A stretch of 64,000 nt of DNA from positions 310,001-374,000 of the forward strand of contig NZ_JMLV01000001.1 in assembly GCF_000686045.1 (NCBI RefSeq). The letters run 5' to 3'. How positions within the stretch are numbered: the stretch's first letter is position 1; each line of letters starts with the position of its first letter. The notes beneath the pieces were generated by a model. The model was not told the origin of the DNA. It did no database searches and was given only the letters and a program-made list of their open reading frames with translations. A program made the translations under genes and the position numbers. Shown piece after piece: positions 17,444-26,811 of the stretch. The DNA is from Fodinicurvata fenggangensis DSM 21160. Lineage in GTDB: Bacteria; Pseudomonadota; Alphaproteobacteria; Kiloniellales; DSM-21159.

Positions 17444-18238
17444 TCAGGATAGCGACTCGACAGCACGACGCGCCATCACGTTTACCAAATGGGCCCGGTA
17501 TTCAGCTGAGCCGTGCAGATCGCTGTTCATGCCATCTGCCGGGATATTTATGCCGCGCAAGGCATCTGCGGAGAAGCTGTTGCTCAGAGCCGCCTCCATC
17601 TCCGATACCCGAAACGCGCTGGGGGCAGCTCCTGTAACAGCCACGCGTGTTTCCCCACCGACTTGCGCTACGAAAACACCAACCATGGCATAGCGTGACG
17701 CCGGATTTGGAAACTTGGCATAGGCAGCCTTGTCGGGAACAGGGAAGTTCACCGAAAGAATAAGTTCACCTTCCTCGAGGGCCGTCTCGAACATATCCAC
17801 GAAGAAATCGTCGCCGCTGATTTCGCGTTTGTTCGTCTTCACCGTGGCGCCCAGCCCCAGAACTGCGGCCGGATAGTCAGCGGATGGATCGGCATTGGCA
17901 ATGGAGCCGCCCAGGGTGCCGCGATTGCGGACCTGAGGATCACCTATTCCGCCGGCGAGTTTGGCCAGGGCAGGGATCTTCTGATTGACGAGAGGGTCGG
18001 AGGCAACGCTTGCATGCGTGGTCATGGCCCCAATTGCGAGGCGCCCATCATCCTCGCAAACCCCGGTCATATCCTGAATGGCACTTAGATCCACAATATC
18101 CGAGGGACTGGCCAGGCGCTGCTTCATGGTTGGCAGTAGGGTCATCCCTCCGGCCAGGAAGGTCGCATCCTCGCTGCCGCCTCGTGCGCGTACGGCATCG
18201 TCCACGGAATTCGGGCGATGATAGTCAAAATTATACAT
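17444..18238 (-). CDS. Molybdenum hydroxylase FAD-binding (medium) subunit
   Basis: A 264-residue CoxM-type flavoprotein. It passes electrons from the Mo/Fe-S subunits to an acceptor. The two FAD-binding signatures are present: FLAGGMTLLPTMKQR at residues ~30-44 and RGTLGGSIANADPSADYP at ~107-124. The C-terminal CO_deh_flav_C domain covers the last ~95 residues. It follows coxL by 14 bp and is the last gene of the structural unit. The real substrate is set by the large subunit. Confidence 0.93.
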   Translation of the reverse strand: MYNFDYHRPNSVDDAVRARGGSEDATFLAGGMTLLPTMKQRLASPSDIVDLSAIQDMTGVCEDDGRLAIGAMTTHASVASDPLVNQKIPALAKLAGGIGDPQVRNRGTLGGSIANADPSADYPAAVLGLGATVKTNKREISGDDFFVDMFETALEEGELILSVNFPVPDKAAYAKFPNPASRYAMVGVFVAQVGGETRVAVTGAAPSAFRVSEMEAALSNSFSADALRGINIPADGMNSDLHGSAEYRAHLVNVMARRAVESLS

Positions 18239-18252
18239 CCGTCTGGCCTCCC

Positions 18253-20613
18253 TTATTCAGCAGCCTGCTTGATCTTTGCCTGGGCAATTCGCCAGACCTT
18301 TTCGGGACTTGCCGGCATGTCGATTTCCTGATCCAGCGCGTCCGTGATGGCATTCATCAGGGCCGCTGGTGCGGCAATGGCACCGGCTTCACCACACCCC
18401 TTCACACCAAGCGGATTGTGGGTGCACTCGCTTGTCGTCATGCCCACACGGAAGGTCGGGAAATTGTCAGCCCGAGGCATGCAGTAATCCATATAGGACC
18501 CGGTGATCAGCTGGCCGCTGTCACTGTCGTAGACACAGTTCTCGTAAAGAGCCTGACCAACGCCCTGGGCTATGCCGCCATGAACCTGTCCCTCGACGAT
18601 CATCGGGTTGAGTATGCGTCCGAAATCATCGACAGCCACCCAGTCCTTGATTTCCGTCATGCCCGTATCCGGATCAATTTCGACCTCTGCGATATGGACA
18701 CCGGCAGGATAGGTAAAGTTCAAGGGATCATAGAAGGCCGTTTCGTCCAGGCCGGGTTCCACGCCTTCCGGATAGTTGTGTGGCACGTAGGCCGTGAACG
18801 CGATCTCGGCCATGGCCTTTGATTTGTCCGTGCCTGATACGGTGAAGTGACCGTCCTTGAATTCCACGTCCTCAGGGCTGGCTTCCATGAGATGAGCCGC
18901 GATCTTGCGCCCCTTCTCGATAACCTTGTCACAGGCCTTGGATATGGCGGATCCACCCACGGCAAGTGAGCGGGAGCCATAGGTGCCCATACCCATGGGA
19001 ATCTGGCCTGTGTCGCCGTGAACGATCTCCACATTCTCGTAGGGGATGCCAAGCTTGTCGGCGACCAGTTGAGAGAAGGTGGTTTCATGGCCCTGCCCAT
19101 GACTGTGCGAGCCCGTGAAGACCGAAACAGTTCCGGTTGCGTTGAATCGGACCTGTGCCGATTCCCAAAGGCCGACACCTGCGCCGAGGGAGCCGACGAC
19201 GGCCGAAGGCGCCAGCCCGCAAGCTTCAATGTAGGCTGAGAAACCGATCCCGCGTAACTTCCCATTACGCTCGGACTCAGCTCGCCTCTGACTGAAGCTT
19301 GTGTAGTCGATCATCTGCAACGCCTTGTCCAGCGTCGGCTCATAATCCCCGGTGTCGTAATTCAGGGCCACGGGGGTCTGATAGGGGAACTGATCCGGCT
19401 GTATGAAGTTCTTGCGGCGCAGTTCGGCTGGATCCATGTCCAGTTCCCGCGCAGCGACCTCGACAATGCGTTCCACCACATAAGTCGCTTCGGGACGTCC
19501 CGCTCCGCGATAGGCATCGACCGGTGCGGTGTTGGTGAACATCCCCTTTACGTTGCAGTGGATTGCAGGCGTTGTGTACTGGCCGGCCAGCAGGGTGGCA
19601 TAGAGATAGGTCGGGACGCAGGTTGAGAAGCTGGAAAGATAGGCGCCAAGGTTGGCCTTGGTATCAACCTTCAGGCCCAGGAATTTGCCACCTGCATCAA
19701 GCGCCAGTTCAACATGCGTGATGTGATCGCGCCCGTGTGCATCGGTCAGGAAGCTTTCCGCGCGCTCGGCTGTCCATTTAACGGGTCGTCCCACTTTCCG
19801 GGCTGCCCAGGTACAAGCCGTCTCCTCAGCGTAGGCAAAGATCTTCGAGCCAAATCCTCCGCCGACATCGGGCGCCACGACACGCACTTTCGTTTCGGGA
19901 AGGTTCAAAACGAAGGCGCAGAGGATGAGGCGCAGTAGATGTGGATTCTGACTCGTCGAATAGACGGTGTAGCTGTCGGTTCCCGAATCGTATTCGCCAA
20001 TGGCCGCGCGCGGTTCCATTGCGTTGGGGATCAGCCGATTGTTGACCAGGTCCAGCTGGGCAACGCGATCAGCCTTCGAGAAGGCCTCGTCCACAGCTGA
20101 TTTGTCGCCCAATTCCCAATCAAAGCAAAGGTTTCCAGGCGCTTCCTCGTGTATCAGTTCGGCGTTTTCAGCGCTCTTCATGTCAATGACAGGATCGAGC
20201 TCTTCGTAGTCGACCTCTATCATGTCTGCGGCTTCACGCGCCTGGGAAAGGCTTTCCGCGATGACCATGGCCACTTGGTCCCCGACATAGCGAACCTTGT
20301 CGCGCACAAGTGGGTAGTGTGGGGGCGCCTTGTGCGGATCGCCATGGCGATCCGTGACAACCCAGCCGCAGGGCAGGGAGCCAACGCCGTCATCAGCCAT
20401 GTCCTGGCCTGTAAAGACGGCCACGACACCATCGGCCTTGCGGGCTTCTTCCGCGTTTATCGAAGTCACCTTTGCATGGGCGACCGGAGAACGCAGGAAA
20501 CAGGCATAAACCTGGCCTGCCTTGTTGATGTCATCGGTGTAATGCCCTTTGCCAGTCAGGAAGCGATAGTCTTCCTTGCGCTTGACGGAGGCGCCAATTC
20601 CAGTATCAGGCAT
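18253..20613 (-). CDS. Molybdenum hydroxylase large subunit, CoxL-like form II
   Basis: A 786-residue member of the xanthine-oxidase family, binding the molybdenum-cytosine-dinucleotide cofactor. The active-site loop is AYRGAGR (residues 367-373), which marks form II. Genuine CO-oxidising form I enzymes have AYxCSFR with a Cys that binds copper; that Cys is absent here. The catalytic Glu is in GCGEAG (Glu742). The cofactor-binding segment [16 protein letters not shown] is present near residue 500. Form II enzymes are usually annotated as CO dehydrogenase, but their substrates are mostly unknown. It lies 4 bp after coxS and 14 bp before coxM. Confidence 0.93.
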   Translation of the reverse strand: MPDTGIGASVKRKEDYRFLTGKGHYTDDINKAGQVYACFLRSPVAHAKVTSINAEEARKADGVVAVFTGQDMADDGVGSLPCGWVVTDRHGDPHKAPPHYPLVRDKVRYVGDQVAMVIAESLSQAREAADMIEVDYEELDPVIDMKSAENAELIHEEAPGNLCFDWELGDKSAVDEAFSKADRVAQLDLVNNRLIPNAMEPRAAIGEYDSGTDSYTVYSTSQNPHLLRLILCAFVLNLPETKVRVVAPDVGGGFGSKIFAYAEETACTWAARKVGRPVKWTAERAESFLTDAHGRDHITHVELALDAGGKFLGLKVDTKANLGAYLSSFSTCVPTYLYATLLAGQYTTPAIHCNVKGMFTNTAPVDAYRGAGRPEATYVVERIVEVAARELDMDPAELRRKNFIQPDQFPYQTPVALNYDTGDYEPTLDKALQMIDYTSFSQRRAESERNGKLRGIGFSAYIEACGLAPSAVVGSLGAGVGLWESAQVRFNATGTVSVFTGSHSHGQGHETTFSQLVADKLGIPYENVEIVHGDTGQIPMGMGTYGSRSLAVGGSAISKACDKVIEKGRKIAAHLMEASPEDVEFKDGHFTVSGTDKSKAMAEIAFTAYVPHNYPEGVEPGLDETAFYDPLNFTYPAGVHIAEVEIDPDTGMTEIKDWVAVDDFGRILNPMIVEGQVHGGIAQGVGQALYENCVYDSDSGQLITGSYMDYCMPRADNFPTFRVGMTTSECTHNPLGVKGCGEAGAIAAPAALMNAITDALDQEIDMPASPEKVWRIAQAKIKQAAE

Positions 20614-20617
20614 GGCT

Positions 20618-21085
20618 TCAACTCCTCATTTCCTGTGCGGCCGACTGAATGGCCTTCACGATGTTCTGGTATCCGGTGCAGCGGCAGATGTTGCCTTCAA
20701 GCCAATGACGGACCTCCTCGTCCGACGGATCCGGATTGTGCTTCAGAAGATCCAGGGCACTCATCACCATGCCCGGTGTGCAGTATCCGCATTGCAGGCC
20801 ATGATGCTCCTTGAAGGCAGCTTGCATGGGGTGAAGATCACCATTCTTGGCAACGCCTTCGATGGTTGTCACATCCGCGCCCTCGACCTGGGCCGCCAGC
20901 ATTGTGCAGGCCTTTGCCGATTGGCCGTTCACGTGAACCACACACGCACCGCATTGGCTGGTGTCACAGCCAACATGAGTGCCGGTCAGGTTCAGGTGTT
21001 CTCTCAGGAAGGTGACGAGCAGGGTACGCGGGTCAACGGTTTTCGTGACTTCCTTACCATTGACGGTCATGGAAACGGTAAGCAT
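20618..21085 (-). CDS. Molybdenum hydroxylase 2Fe-2S (small) subunit
   Basis: A 155-residue CoxS-type protein with both [2Fe-2S] clusters. The plant-ferredoxin-like motif is [15 protein letters not shown] with a later Cys in KACTML. The second cluster motif is CGYCTPG with CRCTGYQNI near the C-terminus. All eight expected Cys are present. It carries electrons between the Mo centre in the large subunit and the flavin in the medium subunit. The gene order here is S-L-M rather than the M-S-L order of the Oligotropha cox cluster. Confidence 0.95.
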   Translation of the reverse strand: MLTVSMTVNGKEVTKTVDPRTLLVTFLREHLNLTGTHVGCDTSQCGACVVHVNGQSAKACTMLAAQVEGADVTTIEGVAKNGDLHPMQAAFKEHHGLQCGYCTPGMVMSALDLLKHNPDPSDEEVRHWLEGNICRCTGYQNIVKAIQSAAQEMRS

Positions 21086-21244
21086 AGACGTCTCTCCAGC
21101 TGTTCTTTGCGGTAATGGTTATGCCGCCTGTATTCTTGTCCCGCTATACCTTGCGGTTTGGCCCTCCATCACGGGGCATACTGTAAAGGAGTTTGTGCTT
21201 CCTCTTTCAGGCGGTCAAGTGGGGTAGAGGCGAAGTTTATCGAG

Positions 21245-21994
21245 TTAAACGAAAAGGATGAGCAGCAGCACGATAATGATGGCGGCCCCCCCAATCCAGA
21301 CAACCGGGGACAAACCGGTTTTTCCCTGGGAAGGAGAAGAGGTGTCCCGTTCAGCATCCCTGTCTGTTCCGGGGTGGGGTGCCTGTGCGTGGGTGGCCGA
21401 CTCCTCATCCGCACCAGCAGAAGCGGTCGTCGCTGATGTATCGCCTGCATCAGGCGAAGGTGCTGCCTTTTCGCTTGGCGTGCTATCGGCAATGGTGTCC
21501 GTGCCTGCCGCGGTTCCAGTCGTTCCCTGATCACTGGAGGAAAGGGCATACTTCTCGGATACCTGACGCTCGAATTCAGAAAAGAATTCATTTGCCATCT
21601 TCTGAGCAGTGCCATCGATCAGGCGTGAACCAAGCTGTGCCAGCTTGCCGCCAACCTTTGCTTCGGCCTTGTAGGTCAGGGTGGTCACCTGGTCGCTTTC
21701 AGCCTGAAGGTGAACGTCCGCACTGCCCTTGGCGAAGCCTGCAGCGCCGCCCTTGCCCTCGCCACTGATCGTATAGCTTTCTGGCGGGTTCATGTTCGAC
21801 AGGGATACGGCCCCCGTGAACTTGGCATTCACGGGGCCAACCTTGGCCTTCACCTTGGCTTCGAAGGAATGATCGTCCGTCTTCTCGAGCTCTTCACATC
21901 CTGGAATACAATTCCTGAGGATATCCGGGTCGTTCAAGGCCTCCCATACGATGTCGCGGGGTGCTTCGATACGATACTCACCGGTCATTTCCAT
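21245..21994 (-). CDS. CoxG-like SRPBCC protein with C-terminal membrane anchor
   Basis: A 249-residue protein. Residues 1-150 are a CoxG/SRPBCC domain (YRIEAPRDIVWEALNDPDIL, CIPGCEEL, FAKGSADVHLQ, AQLGSRLIDGTAQKMANEFF). A disordered linker of Thr, Ser, Ala and Asp follows (~155-225), then one hydrophobic C-terminal helix. CoxG is thought to recruit carbon-monoxide-dehydrogenase-type enzymes to the membrane; this tail-anchored form fits that role. It begins 35 bp after moeA ends and is separated from coxS by 159 bp, where I see no gene. Confidence 0.9.
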   Translation of the reverse strand: MEMTGEYRIEAPRDIVWEALNDPDILRNCIPGCEELEKTDDHSFEAKVKAKVGPVNAKFTGAVSLSNMNPPESYTISGEGKGGAAGFAKGSADVHLQAESDQVTTLTYKAEAKVGGKLAQLGSRLIDGTAQKMANEFFSEFERQVSEKYALSSSDQGTTGTAAGTDTIADSTPSEKAAPSPDAGDTSATTASAGADEESATHAQAPHPGTDRDAERDTSSPSQGKTGLSPVVWIGGAAIIIVLLLILFV

Positions 21995-22029
21995 GGCAGC
22001 CTCCCTTGGGTGTTGTCAGGGTGTGATTA

Positions 22030-23241
22030 TCAGATCGGATAGACTTGGTTATCCAGGCGTAGAATGGAAACCATTTCTCCTTTTTCGCGTGCCGGATCAT
22101 GGGGTGGGCGCACGATCAGGGCCGTGCTATGCGACAGGGTAGAAAGCATTGAACTGTCTTGTAGAGTCGCGGCCCTGACTGTCAGCCGACCCTTAGAATC
22201 TTGCCCAAGGGTCGAACGCACGTAATCCTGGCGACGATCATTGGCCTTCAGTCCCTCTTCCAGAAGGGCCTTCTCTTGAGGCGAGTCATGTTCCTCCAAA
22301 CCCTGCAGCCTTTCCAGGCAGGGCCTCAGGAAAACCATGGCACAAACCAGCGTTGAAACAGGGTTACCGGGTAACCCCAGCATCGGCACGGCACCAAGTT
22401 GTCCGAACAGAAGCGGCTTTCCGGGACGCATGGCAATCTTCCAGAAATCCATCTTCAAATCATTCAGGCCGCTGCGAATCAGGTCATGTTCGCCTACGGA
22501 AGCGCCGCCTGTCGTAACCAGAAGATCAGCCCCTCTGGCCCCTGCAATCATGTTGTTGAGTGCATCGGCGTTATCCGGTGCTATGCCCAGATTCAGTGGT
22601 GTGCCGCCACAGGCCTCGATAAAGCTGCAAAGTGCCAATCCATTGGAACTGACGATCTGAGCAGGTCCCGGCATTTCTCCGGGCATGACAACCTCATCGC
22701 CCGTGGCCAGGACAGCAACTCTGGGTTTCCTGGAGACGTGCAGCCAGGGGACATTCATGGCTGCGGCCAGTGCAACGTCGCGGACATTCAGCCGCTTTCC
22801 CGTGGCAATGCCAGTGTCGCCAGCCTGGAAATCCAGGCCCTGGGGGCGAACATAGTGCCCGACAGGAACGGCCTGGTGGACCAGGACTCTTGATTCACCC
22901 TGTGTCTGCGTATCTTCCTGAATCACGATAGCATCAGCGCCCGGGGGAAGTTGGGCGCCCGTGAAGATGCGTACCGCTTGCCCTGCCTGAAGGGTGCCTT
23001 CAAAGCTGTCGCCAGCGGCAATGTGGCCGATTATCTCCAGTTCAGTAGGGCGTTCCTGCAGGTCGGCGGCGCGCACAGCATAGCCATCCATTGCGGAGAC
23101 GGCACGTGGCGGATGACTGACACGCGCCTTTAAAGGCTGCGCCAGTACACGGCCGCGAGCACGTTCAAGCGACACCTGTTCCGCAGGCAGGGGCGAGATA
23201 TTCTCGAGGATCCTCTGTAGGGCTTCCTCGACTGCAATCAT
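22030..23241 (-). CDS. moeA: Molybdopterin molybdenumtransferase MoeA
   Basis: Inserts molybdate into adenylated molybdopterin. The 403 residues carry the family signatures: [11 protein letters not shown] in domain [27 protein letters not shown] (residues ~240-250), [10 protein letters not shown] and [11 protein letters not shown]. The start overlaps the moaC stop by 4 bp (ATGA). It is the last of the trpG-trpD-trpC-moaC-moeA chain. In many Alphaproteobacteria lexA follows here; in this window the Mo-hydroxylase genes follow instead. Confidence 0.97.
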   Translation of the reverse strand: MIAVEEALQRILENISPLPAEQVSLERARGRVLAQPLKARVSHPPRAVSAMDGYAVRAADLQERPTELEIIGHIAAGDSFEGTLQAGQAVRIFTGAQLPPGADAIVIQEDTQTQGESRVLVHQAVPVGHYVRPQGLDFQAGDTGIATGKRLNVRDVALAAAMNVPWLHVSRKPRVAVLATGDEVVMPGEMPGPAQIVSSNGLALCSFIEACGGTPLNLGIAPDNADALNNMIAGARGADLLVTTGGASVGEHDLIRSGLNDLKMDFWKIAMRPGKPLLFGQLGAVPMLGLPGNPVSTLVCAMVFLRPCLERLQGLEEHDSPQEKALLEEGLKANDRRQDYVRSTLGQDSKGRLTVRAATLQDSSMLSTLSHSTALIVRPPHDPAREKGEMVSILRLDNQVYPI

Positions 23242-23717
23242 TGACTGGCCTCATATCTGCCTGATTTTCCACCGGACTTGTGCGTCAGGCGGATGTTCCC
23301 AATTACCATGCTGCGGTCCATGGCCTTGCACATGTCATAAACGGTCAAAGCTGCGACGTTAACGGCGGTGAGGGCTTCCATCTCAACTCCCGTGCGTCCC
23401 TTCAGCTTGCAGGTCGCCTCGATCAAAACCGTATTATGCTGCTGATCCAGAGACAGTTCCACAGACACGGAGCTGAGTGATAGAGGGTGGCATAGCGGTA
23501 TTAGGTCAGGTGTACGTTTGGCCCCCATGATTCCGGCCAGGCGTGCGACCGAAAGGACGTCTCCTTTTCCGATCGTGCCTTCCGCTATGCGCTGAGCGGT
23601 TTCAGGAGAGACCTGGATTTCCCCCTTGGCGGTCGCGACGCGCTCTGTCTCAGCCTTCTCGGAAACATCGACCATGCGGGCCCGCCCCTCATCGTCGAAA
23701 TGGGTCAGTTTGCTCAT
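23238..23717 (-). CDS. moaC: Cyclic pyranopterin monophosphate synthase MoaC
   Basis: Works with MoaA to convert GTP to cyclic pyranopterin monophosphate, the first step of molybdenum cofactor synthesis. The 159 residues are normal length. LIPLCHPL and the C-terminal [20 protein letters not shown] are conserved family motifs. It overlaps trpC upstream and moeA downstream by 4 bp each. moaA is not in this window. Confidence 0.97.
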   Translation of the reverse strand: MSKLTHFDDEGRARMVDVSEKAETERVATAKGEIQVSPETAQRIAEGTIGKGDVLSVARLAGIMGAKRTPDLIPLCHPLSLSSVSVELSLDQQHNTVLIEATCKLKGRTGVEMEALTAVNVAALTVYDMCKAMDRSMVIGNIRLTHKSGGKSGRYEASQ

Positions 23718-24523
23718 GAGCGCCCCGCTTCCTCGGGTTGCAACAAGGCACGGGCGGCTTCCTCGACATTGTCCTGGCGCATCAGGGATTCCCCGATCAG
23801 GAAGCCACGCGCACCCGCCTTGGCAAGGCGGTGCAGGTCATCGGCCTCGTAGAGCCCGCTTTCCGCAATCAGGAAGCGATCTTCGGTGATCCTTGGGGCG
23901 AGTATCTCCGTCGTTTCAATATCGACCTCCAAGGTCTTGAGATTACGGTTGTTTATGCCAATCAACGGGGAATGCAGATTGAGGGCTCGATCCAATTCCA
24001 GCTCGTCATGGACTTCAAGCAACACATCCATCCCCAGGTCCGTTGCCAGTCGCTCCATTTCCTGGGCCTGTTTCTGGGAGAGGGCAGCCAGAATCAGGAG
24101 CACGCAATCGGCCCCAAGCGCGCGGGATTCCAGGATCTGGTAGGGTTCCAGCATGAAATCCTTGCGCAGGGCGGGCAGGGGGCTTGCCGACCGGGCCATT
24201 CTCAGATGATCGTCGCTTCCCTGGAAATAGGGAATATCCGTCAAAACAGAAAGACAGGCTGCTCCACCACGGGTATAGGCTTCCGCAAGCTCTGTAGGGT
24301 CAAAATCCTTGCGTATGAGGCCCTTGGAAGGGGAGGCTTTCTTTATCTCGCAAATCAGCCCATAGCCTGACTCTTCAGCCTTCTCCTTCAAAGCGCGATG
24401 GAATCCCCTGGGCTTTCCATTGGCAGCGATGATCTTCTCGAGCTCGTCCACCGAGAGAAGCTGTTTTCGCTCCTCAATGTGTTGGCGCTTTTCACTGCAA
24501 ATCTGTTCGAGAACGTCGCTCAC
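23714..24523 (-). CDS. trpC: Indole-3-glycerol phosphate synthase
   Basis: Closes the indole ring in tryptophan synthesis. The 269 residues form a single TIM barrel, not the bifunctional TrpCF. The catalytic motif [11 protein letters not shown] with its Lys residues lies near residue 60. Other signatures are [26 protein letters not shown] and IAESGL. The gene overlaps trpD upstream and moaC downstream by 4 bp each, giving tight translational coupling. Confidence 0.97.
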   Translation of the reverse strand: MSDVLEQICSEKRQHIEERKQLLSVDELEKIIAANGKPRGFHRALKEKAEESGYGLICEIKKASPSKGLIRKDFDPTELAEAYTRGGAACLSVLTDIPYFQGSDDHLRMARSASPLPALRKDFMLEPYQILESRALGADCVLLILAALSQKQAQEMERLATDLGMDVLLEVHDELELDRALNLHSPLIGINNRNLKTLEVDIETTEILAPRITEDRFLIAESGLYEADDLHRLAKAGARGFLIGESLMRQDNVEEAARALLQPEEAGRS

Positions 24524-25557
24524 TGTTCGGGCTCCGTGTTGGTGATTGACACGAGCCTGTCCAGAACCAATGCGGCCCGTCCACTGTCTACGGCTTCGCT
24601 GGCCATTTCCAGGCCCTGGGGCAGGGTCTCCACCTTGCCTGCAACGACCAGCGCGCCTGCAGATGTCATTAGAATGGTGTCGCGCAGAGCCCCGGGCGCC
24701 CCCTTCAGGAAGTTAAGCACGGCCTCGGCATTCTGTTCCGCATCCCCACCCTGCAGTTCTTCCGGGGCCGCTGAGCGCAAGCCGTAATCCTGTGGGTCGA
24801 TCTCAAAGGTTTCGATCCGACCTGAGTTCAGAGAAGCCACATGGGTCCGTCCGGCGGACGTCAATTCGTCGAAACCATGCTCGCCGTGAACCACCCAAGC
24901 CTTCTCATGTCCCAGCCCTTTCAGGACTTCGGCCAGGGGGACAAGCCAATCCTGATTGAAGACGCCGAGTATCTGGCGCTTGACCCTTGCCGGATTACAC
25001 AGGGGGCCCAGGATGTTGAAAATGGTCCTTGTTCCCAGTTCCACGCGCGCGGGTCCCACGTGACGCATGGCACTGTGATGGCGGGTCGCCATGAGAAAGC
25101 AGGTGCCAGCCTCTCTAAGTGCACGGCTGACAAGTTCCGTTTCAGCATCGATGTTCACGCCAAGCGCTGTCAGGACGTCTGCGGCCCCGCTTTTCGAGGA
25201 AAGCGCCCGGTTGCCATGCTTGGCCACAGGAACACCACAGGCCGCAACGACAAACGCCGCTGCCGTCGAGATGTTAAAGGTCCCCTTGGCGTCACCTCCT
25301 GTACCGCAGGTATCAATGGCATCTGGGGGGGCATCGATGGCGTGCATCTTCCCGCGCATGGCCCGCGCTGCCCCAATGATTTCTGGTACAGTTTCACCGC
25401 GCACCCTCAGGGCCATCAGGAACCCGCCGATCTGGGCCGGGGTGGCATCCCCCGACATTATGATGTCGAAGGCGGTTTCCGATTGGGATTCATCGAGCGA
25501 TGTGCCTTCGGCGACAGTTCCGATCAGCTGTTTTAAGTCCGTCATGTCCTTTGTCAC
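24520..25557 (-). CDS. trpD: Anthranilate phosphoribosyltransferase
   Basis: Transfers phosphoribose from PRPP to anthranilate. The 345 residues show DTCGTGGDAKGTFNIST, the PRPP-binding glycine-rich loop, then KHGNRALSSKSGAADVLTAL and GPLCNPA. The GTG at 25557 is taken as start because AAGGA lies 7 bases upstream; an ATG four codons later is the alternative. It begins 11 bp after trpG ends and overlaps trpC by 4 bp. Confidence 0.97.
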   Translation of the reverse strand: MTKDMTDLKQLIGTVAEGTSLDESQSETAFDIIMSGDATPAQIGGFLMALRVRGETVPEIIGAARAMRGKMHAIDAPPDAIDTCGTGGDAKGTFNISTAAAFVVAACGVPVAKHGNRALSSKSGAADVLTALGVNIDAETELVSRALREAGTCFLMATRHHSAMRHVGPARVELGTRTIFNILGPLCNPARVKRQILGVFNQDWLVPLAEVLKGLGHEKAWVVHGEHGFDELTSAGRTHVASLNSGRIETFEIDPQDYGLRSAAPEELQGGDAEQNAEAVLNFLKGAPGALRDTILMTSAGALVVAGKVETLPQGLEMASEAVDSGRAALVLDRLVSITNTEPEQ

Positions 25558-25568
25558 ACAGTCGTCCT

Positions 25569-26150
25569 TCAGGCGTTGGTTCTGCGGGCCAGTCTCACGA
25601 AATTGGCAAGCAATTCATGGCCGTATTCCGAGGCGATGGATTCCGGATGGAACTGTACGCCATACAGGGGTTTCTCTCGATGGTGCAAGCCCATCACCAG
25701 CCCGTCTTCCGTTTCGGCTGTTATCTCCAGTTCATCCGGCAGGCTGTCCCTGTCCAGAAGAAGAGAGTGATAGCGGGTCACGTTGAAGGGAGAAGGCAGC
25801 TTTTCGAAAACATCGCTGTTCTTGTGGGACACACTGCTGAGTTTGCCATGCAAGGGCATGGGCGCACGCACGACTTGACCGCCATAAGCCTGGCCAATGG
25901 CCTGGTGCCCCAGGCAGACCCCCAGTATCGGTATGCTGCCGGCAACCTTGGTAATCAAGTCCAGGCAGATTCCGGCCTCGCTTGGTGTGCAGGGTCCAGG
26001 GGACAGCACAATTCCCTCCGGATCCATGGCGATGACTTCGTCCGGCGTGATTGCATCGTTTCGATGCACAACAGACTCGGCACCAATTTCGCCGAGATAG
26101 TGGTATAGATTGTATGTAAAGCTGTCGTAGTTATCGATCAGGACGAACAT
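25569..26150 (-). CDS. trpG: Anthranilate synthase glutamine amidotransferase subunit
   Basis: Supplies ammonia from glutamine to TrpE. The 193 residues are standard length for TrpG. LIDNYDSFTYNLYHYL opens the protein, the nucleophile is Cys79 in GVCLGHQ, and the end shows QFHPESIASEYGHE with the catalytic His and Glu. An in-frame start 63 bp upstream exists but would add a tail not seen in the family. Its partner trpE lies 4.2 kb upstream on the same strand, separated by five unrelated genes. Confidence 0.96.
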   Translation of the reverse strand: MFVLIDNYDSFTYNLYHYLGEIGAESVVHRNDAITPDEVIAMDPEGIVLSPGPCTPSEAGICLDLITKVAGSIPILGVCLGHQAIGQAYGGQVVRAPMPLHGKLSSVSHKNSDVFEKLPSPFNVTRYHSLLLDRDSLPDELEITAETEDGLVMGLHHREKPLYGVQFHPESIASEYGHELLANFVRLARRTNA

Positions 26151-26228
26151 GGCGTATTTGGACCCCATCACGAGGAATTCACAGGCCGGCGCAGGATAGG
26201 GCACCGCATTCAAGACAAGGCTGCATTT

Positions 26229-26270
26229 GACCTTATTAGGTCCGTGAACTCAATGTATTACCGTTGAGTT
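26229..26270. promoter_or_regulatory. Two inverted repeats upstream of the MerR-type gene
   Basis: The region between trpG and the divergent CueR-like gene holds two palindromes: GACCT-TATT-AGGTC (26229-26242) and AACTCAA-N10-TTGAGTT (26247-26270). TTGACC at 26228-26233 could be a -35 box, with TGTATT (26254-26259) as -10. The 20-bp spacing would suit a MerR-type activator. The dyads do not match the CCTTCC/GGAAGG core usual for CueR operators, so the assignment as operator is inference. Confidence 0.35.
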
Positions 26271-26300
26271 GAGCATTCATAACCCAGAGAAAGTCATGTC

Positions 26301-26717
26301 ATGAATATCGGCCAAGCGGCCAGGGACTCAGGCGTACCGGCAAAGACGATCCGATATTACGAGTCCGTGGGCCTGATCGACCCTGCCAAACGCACATCGA
26401 CCGGCTATCGTGTTTATACTGAAAGGGAAGTTCAAATCCTTCGGTTCATTCAACGTGCCAGAAGCCTTGGCTTTTCCGTACGACAGGTCTCGGAACTCAT
26501 GGCTCTCTGGCGGGACAGGCGACGCAGCAGTGCTCAGGTCAAGGCACTTGCCCGTTACCATTTGCAGGAGATCGAACTGAAAATCGAGGAATTGACTGAC
26601 ATGCGGGATATTCTGTTCGACTTGATGGAAAAATGCCATGGAGATGAAAGGCCGGATTGCCCCATTCTGAAGGAGCTTGCAAAGGAGGGGGAAAGTGGGT
26701 CAAAGGCTGAACCCTGA
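26301..26717 (+). CDS. MerR-family copper-type regulator (CueR/HmrR-like)
   Basis: A 138-residue regulator. The N-terminal winged helix-turn-helix shows MNIGQAARDSGVPAKTIRYY and GLIDPAKRTSTGYRVY. A long dimerisation helix follows, and the metal-binding loop has Cys112 and Cys120 (CHGDERPDC), the same positions and spacing as in E. coli CueR. It should therefore sense monovalent copper, silver or gold. No copper ATPase, oxidase or chaperone gene is in the window, so its target is elsewhere or is the gene downstream. It starts 151 bp from trpG and is divergent from it. Confidence 0.93.
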   Translation: MNIGQAARDSGVPAKTIRYYESVGLIDPAKRTSTGYRVYTEREVQILRFIQRARSLGFSVRQVSELMALWRDRRRSSAQVKALARYHLQEIELKIEELTDMRDILFDLMEKCHGDERPDCPILKELAKEGESGSKAEP

Positions 26718-26811
26718 GGAACCGGCTGTCCCGGACTTTACCCGGCGCCAAATCGAGAGTTACGCTTGAAGTGATTTATATCAAGAAAGTCCTTATCGGA
26801 GACCGATACGC

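Noticed and set aside
26771-26784. FNR/FixK-like box GTGAT-TTAT-ATCAA upstream of the deacetylase
   Set aside because: One mismatch to the consensus, but it lies only 27 bp before the ATG. An activator site at -41.5 would put the transcription start inside the gene. Probably chance.
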